A DNA stretch of 42,313 nt, from contig CAYGPQ010000037.1 in the NCBI GenBank assembly GCA_964351775.1, positions 1 to 42,313 of the forward strand, written 5' to 3'. Each line of letters begins with the position of its first letter. Within the stretch, counting starts at the first letter, position 1. A program made the position numbers and the translations under genes. The notes below the pieces were generated by a model, which was not told where the DNA came from, ran no database searches, and worked only from the letters and a program-made list of their open reading frames with translations. Positions 31,935-41,900 of the stretch are shown one piece after another. The stretch comes from Kordia sp964351775. Lineage in GTDB: Bacteria > Bacteroidota > Bacteroidia > Flavobacteriales > Flavobacteriaceae.

Positions 31935-33296
31935 ATGAAGGAATTTAGTAGAATAGTATTTATCGGAAGTATCATTGCTGCAGTATTGTGGGTCATAGAT
32001 TTAATTTTGAGCTATACTTCTGGAAAAGCGATCAATTTTGACCAAAGAATGTTAAAAGAATTTGGGACGTATTGTTTGTATTCTATTCCGATCAGTTTGG
32101 TAAATTCCTATTTTTTTGATTATATCAATACACGTGTAAGTTGGACAGCAGCCAGAAAAAAATATCGATTGCTTATTGGAATTGTGGGTTCGGTAACCAT
32201 TACCATATTTACGGTGTTTTTAGTACGAATGGTGCATCAAATGCTGATAGAAGGGCAATCCTATGCAGAATTTATCAATTCACAAGGATTAACATTTTAT
32301 TTCATTGCATTACTCATCACCATTGTTTTCTCTGTGTTTTTTCATGCAATATACTTTTACAAAGAATTGCAAAAAAATAAAGTTACGGAGCAAAAAATCA
32401 TTGCAGGAACCGCTTCTGCACAGTTTGATGCTTTAAAAAATCAGCTAGATCCACATTTTTTGTTCAATAGTTTAAATGTACTAAGTTCTTTAATAGATGA
32501 AAATCCGCATCAAGCTCAAAAGTTTACCTCCGGACTTTCTAAAGTGTATCGATATGTTTTAGAACAAAAAAACAAAGAATTAGTCACGGTTGATGAAGAA
32601 TTTAAGTTTGCAAAAACATATATGAGCATTTTAAAAATGCGCTTTGAAGACAGTATCATTTTTGAAATCCCAGAAGCAGCAAGCAATCCTGAAAGTAAAG
32701 TAGTGCCATTATCATTACAACTATTATTAGAAAACGCGGTAAAACATAATATGGTGACGCCCTCAAAACCGTTGCACATTAAAATATACGAAGAAGGTGG
32801 GAATTTAATTGTTCAAAACAACCTTCAAGAAAAACAGATTGTAAAAAAGAGTAGTGGTGTAGGTTTAAATAATATCAGACAACGATACGATTTACTCACA
32901 CAACGCGAAGTATACATTAACAAAACAGCGTCGGATTTCCAAGTAGCAATTCCGATGCTCACAAAACAAGTAGAGATTATGAGAAAAAAAGCGATAGGTT
33001 CAGGAGAAAATCCACTGGACGACGAATATATCAAAGCACGTAAACATGTAGAAAACTTAAAAGAGTTTTACTATAACGTATTATCCTATTGTTTAGTCAT
33101 TCCGTTTTTAGTGTTCATTAACTTAAGAACAAGTCCACAATTCCATTGGTTTTGGTTTCCAATGTTTGGATGGGGAATTGGATTGGCATTTCACGCAATG
33201 AGCGTATATTTTGAAGATGGACGTTTCGGGAAAAATTGGGAAGAGCGAAAAATTAGAGAATACATGGAACAAGAAGAACGCAAAAGATGGAACTAA
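31935..33296 (+). CDS. LytS-type histidine kinase with C-terminal 2TM domain
   Basis: 453 residues. Four N-terminal membrane helices (about 6-26, 44-62, 78-98, 120-142) lead to a His_kinase domain with KNQLDPHFLFNSLN; His174 is the phosphorylation site. The ATPase follows: N-box LLLENAVKHN (263-272, Asn267) and G-box SGVGLNNIRQR (307-317). After residue 345 a linker joins a second membrane module (about 363-450, two helices) ending WEERKIREYMEQEE: this is a 2TM domain, the same as in the next two genes. It probably phosphorylates the LytTR regulator at 34107. The signal is unknown. The 2TM fusion after the ATPase places the catalytic core between two membrane regions. Confidence 0.93.
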   Translation: MKEFSRIVFIGSIIAAVLWVIDLILSYTSGKAINFDQRMLKEFGTYCLYSIPISLVNSYFFDYINTRVSWTAARKKYRLLIGIVGSVTITIFTVFLVRMVHQMLIEGQSYAEFINSQGLTFYFIALLITIVFSVFFHAIYFYKELQKNKVTEQKIIAGTASAQFDALKNQLDPHFLFNSLNVLSSLIDENPHQAQKFTSGLSKVYRYVLEQKNKELVTVDEEFKFAKTYMSILKMRFEDSIIFEIPEAASNPESKVVPLSLQLLLENAVKHNMVTPSKPLHIKIYEEGGNLIVQNNLQEKQIVKKSSGVGLNNIRQRYDLLTQREVYINKTASDFQVAIPMLTKQVEIMRKKAIGSGENPLDDEYIKARKHVENLKEFYYNVLSYCLVIPFLVFINLRTSPQFHWFWFPMFGWGIGLAFHAMSVYFEDGRFGKNWEERKIREYMEQEERKRWN

Positions 33297-33646
33297 TGAA
33301 GGAATTGAATCATAATAACATTGATAACTCCAAAAGAAAGGAAGACGCATATTTGAGGGCTCAGAAAAAAGTAGATAATTTAAAAGGGTTTTACATACAC
33401 CTTTTGGTATACTTCATTATTAACAGTGTTTTTACGTACATAAAAATTGCTGAAAATATGGGTAATGGAGCAACTTTTCAGGAAGCTTTCTTTGACAATG
33501 ACAACTTTGGGTTATGGCTCCTTTGGGGAATTGGACTCGTTTTTCACGGTGTGAATGTCTTTATAACCAATGGTAAATTTGGGCAAGACTGGGAAGAACG
33601 AAAAATAAAAGAATTCATGAACGAGGATATTCGAAATTTGAAATAA
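33296..33646 (+). CDS. Stand-alone 2TM-domain protein 1
   Basis: 116 residues from the ATG at 33296, which overlaps the kinase stop by one base (TAATG). An ATG three codons earlier, at 33287, is also possible. After a polar start the 2TM domain shows YLRAQKKVDNLKGFYIHLL, two hydrophobic helices, then WGIGLVFHGVNVF and GQDWEERKIKEFM. The domain matches the kinase C-terminus and the next gene. A 2TM-only protein may dimerise with the kinase module in the membrane; the function is unknown. Confidence 0.88.
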   Translation: MKELNHNNIDNSKRKEDAYLRAQKKVDNLKGFYIHLLVYFIINSVFTYIKIAENMGNGATFQEAFFDNDNFGLWLLWGIGLVFHGVNVFITNGKFGQDWEERKIKEFMNEDIRNLK

Positions 33647-33662
33647 TATAAAAAATAACATC

Positions 33663-34004
33663 ATGGAACGATTGCCATCATCAAGAACATCAAAATTTAA
33701 AGATTACACAGAAGAAGAACGTTATTTACAAGCTCGTAAAAGAGTAGAAAAACTCAAAGGTTTTTATGGACATTTTGTATCGTATATTATCGTTAACATA
33801 TTTATACTAACAATGATATTTTTTAATTTAGACAAAGAAGAAAGCTTTTGGCAATTTGGACACTTCGCTACGGCTTTCTTTTGGGGAATTGGAGTTGCAT
33901 TTCATGCAGCAGGTGTTTTCGGACCTAATTTATTATTAGGACGAAATTGGGAAGAACGAAAAATAAAAGAATACATGTCTAAAAACGAACGTAATTGGGA
34001 ATAA
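33663..34004 (+). CDS. Stand-alone 2TM-domain protein 2
   Basis: 113 residues. EERYLQARKRVEKLKGFYGH is followed by two membrane helices and the conserved FFWGIGVAFHAAGVF and GRNWEERKIKEYM. It starts 16 bp after the previous 2TM gene and ends about 100 bp before the LytTR gene. It is the third 2TM module in a row, diverged from the other two, so these are likely duplicates kept for distinct pairings. Confidence 0.88.
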   Translation: MERLPSSRTSKFKDYTEEERYLQARKRVEKLKGFYGHFVSYIIVNIFILTMIFFNLDKEESFWQFGHFATAFFWGIGVAFHAAGVFGPNLLLGRNWEERKIKEYMSKNERNWE

Positions 34005-34009
34005 CATAG

Positions 34010-34101
34010 AAATGCTAAATGCTAAATGTAAAATTTTAAATTTAAAAGTGTTTCCTTCGAATAACCAATTACCAACAACTAACAACCAACACACAACTAG
34101 C
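34010..34101 (+). repeat. Composite intergenic repeat, copy B
   Basis: The A/T block 34010-34050 (AAATGCTAAATGCTAAATGT then AAAATTTTAAATTTAAAAGTG) is followed by a nearly G-free run, 34060-34101, built of ACCAAT/ACAACTAACAACC words. It ends 5 bp before the LytTR start, so it forms that gene's leader. Confidence 0.6.
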
Positions 34102-34106
34102 AAAAA

Positions 34107-34862
34107 ATGAAAGTAATCATCATAGAAGACGAAAAGCCATCTGCACGCCGATTGAACCGAATGCTAGAAGCTGAAGATATGAAAGTCGAAATCATGTTGC
34201 ATTCCGTAGCAGAATCTGTGGAATGGTTTCAAAGCAATCCGCATCCAGATTTGATATTTTTAGACATTCAACTTTCTGATGGATTATCGTTTGAAATATT
34301 TGAAGTCGTAGACATCACTTCGGCAATCATATTTACAACGGCGTATGACGAATATGCGTTGCAAGCGTTCAAACTAAACAGTATTGATTATTTACTTAAA
34401 CCAATTGACGAAGACGAACTCATTACTGCCGTAAAAAAATACAAAGCGCGCGCGCCACAAACACAAAATGTGCAACTCAATTTTGACGACATCAAAAAAC
34501 TATTGGTCAACCCGATTGAACGTAGCTATAAAAAACGATACACGGTAAAAGTCGGGCAACACTTAAAAATGATTCCAATTGACGAAATTGAATGTTTTTA
34601 CAGCGAAAACAAAGGAACCTACGTTCATACTACAGAAGGCAGAAACTATCTCTTAGAAACGTCCTTGGAGCATTTAGAAGATGAATTATCTCCAGAAATA
34701 TTTTATCGCGTAAGCAGAAAATTTTACATCAATATCAATGCTATTAAAGACATTATAAGTTACACCAACTCACGTTTGCAACTAAAATTACACAGTTTCA
34801 AAGAACAAGAAATCATCGTCAGCCGAGAACGCGTCAAAGACTTTAAGAATTGGCTGAATTAG
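34107..34862 (+). CDS. LytTR-family response regulator
   Basis: 251 residues. The receiver domain (1-120) has Asp53 in LIFLDIQLSDG as the phosphoacceptor, acidic IIEDEK at 5-10, Thr77-Thr78 and Lys98 in LLKP. The LytTR DNA-binding domain (about 143-250) contains RYTVKVGQHLKMIPIDEIEC, FYRVSRKFYININAI and SRERVKDFKNWL. It is the probable partner of the LytS-type kinase at 31935. LytTR proteins bind pairs of direct repeats about one to two helical turns apart. The leader is the composite repeat copy B. Confidence 0.95.
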   Translation: MKVIIIEDEKPSARRLNRMLEAEDMKVEIMLHSVAESVEWFQSNPHPDLIFLDIQLSDGLSFEIFEVVDITSAIIFTTAYDEYALQAFKLNSIDYLLKPIDEDELITAVKKYKARAPQTQNVQLNFDDIKKLLVNPIERSYKKRYTVKVGQHLKMIPIDEIECFYSENKGTYVHTTEGRNYLLETSLEHLEDELSPEIFYRVSRKFYININAIKDIISYTNSRLQLKLHSFKEQEIIVSRERVKDFKNWLN

Positions 34863-34870
34863 CTTTGAAA

Positions 34871-35045
34871 TTATAAATGTCAAATGCTAAATTTTAAATG
34901 TAAAAGTGTTTCTTAACAAACAAACAAACGAACAAATAAACAAATAAACAAATACACAAATACACGAATACATGAATACACGAATAAACAAAGAGCAAAG
35001 CGGTCTAATATCCAAGAGCGTTAGCGGTCTAAAAGCAAAGCGATC
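34871..35045 (+). repeat. Composite intergenic repeat, copy C, with 8-bp microsatellite
   Basis: The A/T block is 34871-34909. Then come AACA-type 4-bp units, and seven 8-bp units at 34932-34987 (ACAAATAA, ACAAATAC, ACGAATAC and one-base variants). Last come three AGCGGTCTAA-type words near 34998, 35023 and 35036-35045. It lies between convergent genes, so unlike copy B it cannot be a leader; this argues that the composite is a repeat in its own right. Confidence 0.65.
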
Positions 35046-36226
35046 TAATCCTCATCTACGCGATTATCGTCAAAACCAGAAGGTAAAATTTTAGGAATAT
35101 ATTTAATCACAAATGGTAACAACAACATGCCACCAGGCAACATAAAAATTGCCAAACTTGGGATGGTTTTAAAAATATCTAACAATTGATCTTTGACACG
35201 TTTTTGTTCTTCATCAGTTAGCGATCGTTTGGTTGATTGCGTTAGTAAAATCATCAATTCTTTACTTTCATACAATTCCGTAGCCAAACGTTTTTTATTT
35301 CTATTAATCAGTTTTGTGACCATATTGCTAGAGTTTTCATAAAAACTCCGTACCATATTGCGCGATTTTAACAAGGCAATATCATCTTTGTGTTCGGTGT
35401 AAAACAAATGAATATCGTCAGTTGCTTTGAGTAATATCTCGTTTGGAATTTTTAAATCTTTTCCCAAACGATTCAAAAACTCACGTTCTTGATCGTCAAT
35501 CATAGTATCTGTCCAAAACGTCATACACACCAAATCAACAATATAATTTTTCGTCAACGGATTGGTTACATAATGCAAAACATCTTCGTATGCGAGACGA
35601 ACTCTATCGTGATAACGAAAAGAAGCTTCAAACAATTTGATCAAGCTTTCATCATAGGTTGTCTTTTCTTTCTTTAAATCGAGTGCCGAAAAAATGATGG
35701 TTTCAATCGTAGCTTCTAAGTTCCGGAGATACACATCAGTGACTTCGCCCGATTGTATATATTTTTCATAAGCCAAAATATCTACAAACAGTAATGTGTT
35801 GGTAATAAAATAATTAAAGTTCTTTGTGATTACATTATCGTCAATCGAAATACGCTTATGTAGCATACTTTCGAGTAAGTCATACGACTTTTTCTTTCCT
35901 AAAAATAACTCTTCAAAAAAAGAACTCTTATAATCATCAACAAGATTATAAAAACTGGTTACGCTCTCTACAAAATCTTTCTCTGAGTTGTATTTTTCAT
36001 GTATAAACAAAAATGACAAAATCATATTCACTTTACACAACTCTTCATCTGTTAAATCGGTGACATCAATTTTATTAAAAAGTGTACGGAAATTGGTTCC
36101 ATAAATAAATCCACACGATTTTAAATCGTTGTAAAAATCGTCTAAAGAATAGGAAATTGGTTGCGCTGTATGCGCATGATATTCTACCAATAACTTTTTT
36201 ATCCAGCCTTTTGCAGATGGGTTCAT
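35045..36226 (-). CDS. LETM1-like protein (LETM1-related, TerB-like middle)
   Basis: 393 residues, largely helical and soluble until the C-terminus. The N-terminal and middle helices include a TerB-like stretch YIVDLVCMTFWTDTMIDDQE near 230-249 with acidic residues, and LNRLGKDLKIPNEIL. The C-terminal 60 residues, LTDEEQKRVKDQLLDIFKTI then FMLPGGMLLLPFVIKYIP, match the conserved LETM1 membrane-ribosome-binding region. In mitochondria LETM1 works in ion homeostasis and ribosome binding. Flavobacterial proteins of this kind have been named LETM1-related biofilm-associated proteins; I recall that name and cannot verify it here. The end is acidic (DDNRVDED). Confidence 0.8.
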   Translation of the reverse strand: MNPSAKGWIKKLLVEYHAHTAQPISYSLDDFYNDLKSCGFIYGTNFRTLFNKIDVTDLTDEELCKVNMILSFLFIHEKYNSEKDFVESVTSFYNLVDDYKSSFFEELFLGKKKSYDLLESMLHKRISIDDNVITKNFNYFITNTLLFVDILAYEKYIQSGEVTDVYLRNLEATIETIIFSALDLKKEKTTYDESLIKLFEASFRYHDRVRLAYEDVLHYVTNPLTKNYIVDLVCMTFWTDTMIDDQEREFLNRLGKDLKIPNEILLKATDDIHLFYTEHKDDIALLKSRNMVRSFYENSSNMVTKLINRNKKRLATELYESKELMILLTQSTKRSLTDEEQKRVKDQLLDIFKTIPSLAIFMLPGGMLLLPFVIKYIPKILPSGFDDNRVDED

Positions 36227-36250
36227 GATTGTTATAAATTACACACAAAA

Positions 36251-36280
36251 ATAAAGCTACTTTGGGATAAGTAGCTTTAT
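36251..36280 (-). terminator. Intrinsic terminator of the superoxide dismutase gene
   Basis: ATAAAGCTACTT (36251-36262) and AAGTAGCTTTAT (36269-36280) form a 12-bp stem with a 6-nt loop. On the minus strand it is followed by TTTTTG. That T-run also reads TATTTTTG (36253-36246), which could double as a -7 box for the next gene. Confidence 0.8.
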
Positions 36281-36303
36281 AAATATATTAATTTTTAATT
36301 TTT

Positions 36304-36888
36304 TTATTCAATAATACCACCACAACTTACACGTGCGCCTGCGGCTCCAGAAGGTTGCGATACAAAATCATCGGTTCCTTGATGTACAATAATTGCTTTT
36401 CCAATGATATTTTTGTTTTCATCATCACAACCAATACACCATTGGTCGGTTTCAAAAGTAACCGTTCCAAGTCCATCAGCTTTTACTTCAAAGTTTCCAA
36501 TATCACCTTTATGATAGCCTTCTGTAGCGCCCCATTTTCCATGCGGTTGCGCGGTCGGATTCCAATGTCCACCAGTTGATTTTCCATCTGCAGACGAACA
36601 ATCTGCTTTTTCGTGAATGTGAATGGCATGTGTTCCTTCAGTTAGTCCTTCCATAATGGCACTCATGCTTACCACTCCATTTTCTTCAGAAAAAACTACT
36701 TTTCCAGAAACGTTACTATCACTTTTTGGCGTCAAAGCAAACTTAATTTTCTTTTTTTCGGTCGCTTTAGTGACTTCTGTTTCTGTATTAGTATCTCCTT
36801 TATCAGTCGTTTTCTCTTTCTTTTCGCCTTTACAACTTACGGATAACATCAATAATGCCGCAGCTGCAACTATAATTCCTTTTTTCAT
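36304..36888 (-). CDS. sodC: Cu/Zn superoxide dismutase lipoprotein
   Basis: 194 residues. The lipobox LSVSC puts the lipid on Cys19; a Lys/Thr/Glu-rich linker (20-48) leads to the dismutase fold. Copper ligands His90 and His92 (HAIHIHE), bridging His108 (GGHWNP), zinc ligands His116, His126 and Asp129 (HKGD), and copper His169 (IIVHQG) are all present, with Arg186 and the Cys97-Cys189 pair expected for the disulfide. It converts superoxide to peroxide and oxygen at the cell envelope. It is a single gene with its own terminator. Confidence 0.95.
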   Translation of the reverse strand: MKKGIIVAAAALLMLSVSCKGEKKEKTTDKGDTNTETEVTKATEKKKIKFALTPKSDSNVSGKVVFSEENGVVSMSAIMEGLTEGTHAIHIHEKADCSSADGKSTGGHWNPTAQPHGKWGATEGYHKGDIGNFEVKADGLGTVTFETDQWCIGCDDENKNIIGKAIIVHQGTDDFVSQPSGAAGARVSCGGIIE

Positions 36889-36989
36889 TATTATTTGTCT
36901 TTATTTGGTTTTATCGTGACTAACAAGTTAAGCAGAAATTAAATAGAAACAAAAAAATAGCTACGTTTAAAAATCAGCATACAGATGTT

Positions 36990-38906
36990 TTATTTTTTAA
37001 ATGGAGCTTCTTTCTTTAGATATACATCTAAAAATTTCAGAATTCGACTATTCGCTTCAATCTGATTTTCCTTTTTTACAAATCCATGTCCTTCATCTTC
37101 AAACAATACATATTCCACGGGAACACCGTTTTTCTTCACGCCAGCTACAATTTCATCTGATTCTATTTGTAAAACTCTCGGATCTTTGGCGCCTTGCAAT
37201 ACCATTAACGGTTTGGTTACTTTATCGGTATGGAATAGTGGTGAAATTCTTTTCAATCGAACAGAATCCGCCGTATTCGGATTTCCTAATTCAAGATACA
37301 ACGCATCTTTAAACGATTCCCACCACGGTGGAATGTTTTTTAAGGTACGCACCCAATTGGTCACACCAAAAATATTCACACCAACATCAAATTCTTCGGG
37401 CGTGTACGTCAATGCCGCCATGGTCATATAACCGCCGTACGATCCGCCAATAATTCCAATTTTATCACCGTCGATTTCATCTTGCGATGCCAACCAATTT
37501 TTTCCTTCTACGCAATCTTGTAAATCGCCTTCGCCATGATTTTGATCGTCCATTTTGTAAAATGTTTTCCCGTAACCGCTACTTCCTCTGTTGTTTACCG
37601 CAAGTACCGCATATCCGTGATTTGTTAAATATTGAATTAACGGATTAAATGATTGTGTCGATTGTCCACCTGGACCACCATGAACCCAAACCAATGCAGG
37701 AACTTTCTTGTCCGCAGATGCTTGATGTGGTACGTAATAAATGGCAGGAATTTCGGTACCATCAAACGATTTGTAACGAATTACTTTGGCAGTGACTAAG
37801 TCTGAAAGTTTCACCGTTTTATTCAGCGTATTCGTTAATTGTTTCAGATCTTTTGTCTTCAAATCATACACATACAAGTTGGAAGGCGTATTGGAGCCAC
37901 CAACATACAAACTCATTTTAGTTTCGTCTCTGGAAAATCCAACATTGGTAATGCTTTGATTTCCAAAATTTGGCAAGTCAATGTTTTTTCCTGTGGCAAC
38001 CTCTTGAATTTCAATGGCGTTTTTAGCGTCTTCATTTATGTACGTTACTCTGTAAGTTCCATTATAAGTTACATAACTTCCACTGATATCCCATGACTTT
38101 TCGAACACTTTTTCACGTGTTTCATCTGCTAGATTGTATTTCATCAAATATGAAAATTCTGCATCCGCATCTGTTGTATAATATAATGATGAACTGTCGC
38201 TTGAAAATTCTTCTGCTGAATTTCCACTCTGCTGTGTATTTACTTTTGCAAGCTTTTTAGTTGCGATTGTATACACAAATAAATCACTATCATTGGTATT
38301 AATATTTTTGCTTACGGCCAAGTGGTTTTTATCATCAGAAATACCTCCAATGCTATAACCTTCATCATTTTTATAAATGAGTTTTGAAGTGAATGTTTCC
38401 AAATCCATTTCATACAAATCCATATACCGACTGTCGCGTTCGTTAGATTGATAATAGAAACTCTTTTTATCTTTTGCCCATTTAAAAAAGGAAGCTCTTG
38501 CGCCTTTTGTTGTCGTTAACTCTGTAGAAGTTCCATCAGTATTTTTTGCGTACAGATGAAAAATTTCATCTCCGTTGTTGTCCATTCGGTATAAAATACG
38601 TTCGTCTTCTGGGAAAAACGAAATGGAATAAATGGAGATACTATCCGATTGCGTAATTGGCGTATAATCGCCGCCAGCAGTAGGAACACTATACATATTG
38701 TAAATCCCTGAACGATTGCTCGTAATCAATATTTTTGATTTATCAGGAGAAAAACTGCCGCCAAAAACACGTTCGTTATCCATGATTTGTTCAATGGAAT
38801 ATTCCTTTACCTGTTGGGCAATATCTTTCTTGTCTGTTTCTTTTTTATCATCTTTACAGGAGACGATTAAAAGCGTTATCGCGAATAATAGACTTAGTTT
38901 TTTCAT
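36990..38906 (-). CDS. S9-family prolyl-oligopeptidase-type lipoprotein peptidase
   Basis: 638 residues. The lipobox LLIVSC carries Cys17. The N-terminal part (about 35-370) is a beta propeller with ILITSNRSGIYNMYSVPTAG and similar WD/TolB-like blades. The alpha/beta-hydrolase domain follows with WVHGGPGG, the nucleophile elbow IGGSYGGYMTM (Ser489), Asp575 in GAKDPRV and His607 in DEGHGF. It cleaves small peptides or releases dipeptides/acylamino acids, probably in the periplasm. The gene starts 4 bp after the sortilin-like gene ends, so the two are one operon. Confidence 0.94.
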   Translation of the reverse strand: MKKLSLLFAITLLIVSCKDDKKETDKKDIAQQVKEYSIEQIMDNERVFGGSFSPDKSKILITSNRSGIYNMYSVPTAGGDYTPITQSDSISIYSISFFPEDERILYRMDNNGDEIFHLYAKNTDGTSTELTTTKGARASFFKWAKDKKSFYYQSNERDSRYMDLYEMDLETFTSKLIYKNDEGYSIGGISDDKNHLAVSKNINTNDSDLFVYTIATKKLAKVNTQQSGNSAEEFSSDSSSLYYTTDADAEFSYLMKYNLADETREKVFEKSWDISGSYVTYNGTYRVTYINEDAKNAIEIQEVATGKNIDLPNFGNQSITNVGFSRDETKMSLYVGGSNTPSNLYVYDLKTKDLKQLTNTLNKTVKLSDLVTAKVIRYKSFDGTEIPAIYYVPHQASADKKVPALVWVHGGPGGQSTQSFNPLIQYLTNHGYAVLAVNNRGSSGYGKTFYKMDDQNHGEGDLQDCVEGKNWLASQDEIDGDKIGIIGGSYGGYMTMAALTYTPEEFDVGVNIFGVTNWVRTLKNIPPWWESFKDALYLELGNPNTADSVRLKRISPLFHTDKVTKPLMVLQGAKDPRVLQIESDEIVAGVKKNGVPVEYVLFEDEGHGFVKKENQIEANSRILKFLDVYLKKEAPFKK

Positions 38907-38910
38907 GATT

Positions 38911-41900
38911 TTAATTTTTTAGTTGAAATGATTTTATTTCTTTAAAAGGCTTTAAATCAATTTGTTCCATCGCTGAACGATATGTTTTCCATTCATCATT
39001 AAAAAATGTGTTGGTTTTGTCTAAAGCATCTTTGAGTGCATCTTCGGCATGTGTCATTAATTGACGCTCTGTATCTGTTAATCCTTCTTGGCGCGAACCT
39101 GCATACCAACCTGCCGAACCAATACGTTGCATTACGTTCACTTCTGGATTTCGTGTAATTCCTTGTCGTTTGTCTACTTTACCTAAGTACAATGCGATGA
39201 CTTCATCAATTCGTTTGATAATATTTTTAGATTCCTTAATGGCATCTTTGTGTTTTTTCTTGTCTAATTTTCCAAGTGCTGTTTGATATTCTTTCGCAGC
39301 ATTTTTACTTTCGACCAATTGTTTTACAGCATCTGCGGCAGTTTGTGTCATAGCTTCAATTTTCTTTCCAGCCGCATACGTTTCTTCAATATTCTTTTGA
39401 GAAACTTGCAAACGTGGATCGCTTTCAACTTTGATATTGGTTTCTGTAACTTGATCTCCATACGTCATTTTTAATTGATATGTGCCAGGTTTTACAGACA
39501 TTCCGCCGCGTTCACGTGTGCGTTTTGAGATGGTTCTGGAAGGTCTATCGACACCTTTTTCGTCCATTCCCCAAAACATTCTGTGAATTCCGTTTTCTTT
39601 TGGGGCTTTATATTTTATAGTACGAATCAGTTTTCCACTATTATAAACCTCTAGTTTTAACGAATCCCATTTAACTTTCTTTTCGTCATTCTCCTTTGCT
39701 TCGTCCTCATCTTTGTCTTTATCTTCGTCTTTCTTATCTTTTTTATCAGATTTAGGCATGTCTTTCTTATTGAAATAATACGAAATCATCGCGCCACCTC
39801 TTTTATTTTCTCCATGGTAGGTTGCATCTGCTCCAAAACGACTTCCCGTAGGTTGTTGATAAGCAGCTTGATATGCTGTTGGTGGTTCAAATAATGCAAT
39901 GTTTTTAGTAAGAATATTTTTATCACGAGCAATCGCGCGTAATGGACGAATATCGTCTAAAACCCATGCGGCTCTACCAAATGTTCCAATGACTAAATCG
40001 TGTTCCCTTGGTTGAATCACTAAATCTTTTGTAGAAACAGTTGGAAAACCAGCAGTCCATTTTTGCCATTTGTTTCCAGCGTCTAACGAAATGTACAATC
40101 CGTCATCAGTTCCTAAGAAAAGTAAATTTTTATTTTCAGGATCTTCCACAATGGATAAGGTATAACTTTTTACATCAGAAGCATCTACAATGCGTTCCCA
40201 CGTTTTTCCGTAGTTTGTCGTTCTATATGCGTATGGTTCGTAGTTGAATCGTCGATAATCATTCGCAATCAACAACGCTTCACCTTGCTTTTTGTTGGAC
40301 GCTTTTACTTGCGTAATCCAACTTCCCGCAGGTAAACCTTTGATGTTTTTAGTCACTTCTGTCCATTCTTGTCCGCCGTTTTGTGTAATATGAACGCGTC
40401 CGTCATCAGTGGCAGCCCACAACATATTTCGCTCTAGCGGAGAAGGTTCAATCACTAAAACCGTACAATGATTTTCTGCTCCGGTTGCATCCATGGTTAA
40501 TCCGCCACTTTCAGCTTGCTTTAATTTTTCAGGATTGTTGGTTGATAAATCACCAGAAATTACTTTCCATGTCAAGCCTTTGTCAGTACTTTTATGCACA
40601 AATTGACTTCCAAAATAGAGTGTGTTATTGTCAAATGGGTCAATGTTTATGGCAGCATTCCAATTGAAACGCAATTCTACTTTTGCATCTGGATGTGTTG
40701 GTTTTACGGTGTAATTGTTTCCTGTGATCCAATCATAGCGCGATACAAAACCTTGTTGACTCATAGACCAACCATACCGTGAATTGTCTTTGTCTGGCAC
40801 TACATCAAATCCGTCACCAAACGAAATTTCTTGCCAATACGAATTGCGAATTCCTTGATCTCTCCAAACATACGCAGGTCCGCGCCATGAACCATTGTCT
40901 TGCATTCCACCATATACATTATACGGAAATTCGTTATCTACATTGATATGATAAAATTGAGCTACGGGCAAATTCCCGATAAAACGCCAAGTTTGCCCTC
41001 GATCTTTGGTGATGTTCATTCCACCATCATTTCCATCAATCATGAATTTTCCGTTCGTTGGATGAATCCACCATGCATGATGATCTGGATGCACACCATT
41101 GTCCACACCATAAGCTGGCATGAGTTGGTTGAAACTTTTTCCGCCATCTTCGGAAACATTCACATACGTGAAAATTGTATACAATCTATTTTCGTTTTGC
41201 GGATCTACATAAATTTCAGAATAGTAAAACGGACGATTTCCAATACCAGGTTTGTCGCTTACTTTTGTCCACTTAAATCCACCATCAACACTTTTGTACA
41301 AAGCGTTCTTTTTAGCTTCTATTAGTGCATAGATAATATTTGGACTGCTTGGCGCGATGGCAATTCCGATACGTCCGAGTTCACCTTTTGGTAAACCTTC
41401 TTTATCGCTTAGTTTTTTCCACGTTTTTCCACCATCGTGTGTGATGTGTAAGCCAGAACCTTCGCCACCCGATTTGAAAAACCACGGATCGCGTTTGTGT
41501 TCCCATAGTGCCGCAATTAATTTATTCGGATTTGTTGGATCCATGACTAAATCAGCTGCTCCCGTTTTGTTATTTGCGAATAAGATTTGTTTCCATGTTT
41601 TGCCGCCGTCTGTAGTTTTATACACGCCGCGTTCTGGATGTTCGCCCCAAGGGGAACCAATTGCCGCTGCGTATACAATATTTGGATTTGTTGGATCAAT
41701 AATTACACGGTGAATGTGCCTTGTTTTTTCCAATCCCATCAATGTCCAGTTTTTTCCACCGTCTAATGATTTGTAGATTCCGTAACCGCCATTGAGACTG
41801 TTTCGTGGATTTCCTTCTCCAGTTCCAACCCAAATTACGCTTGGATTTGATTGTTGAATTGCCACAGCACCGATAGAAGCCGTAACTTCTTTATCGAAAA

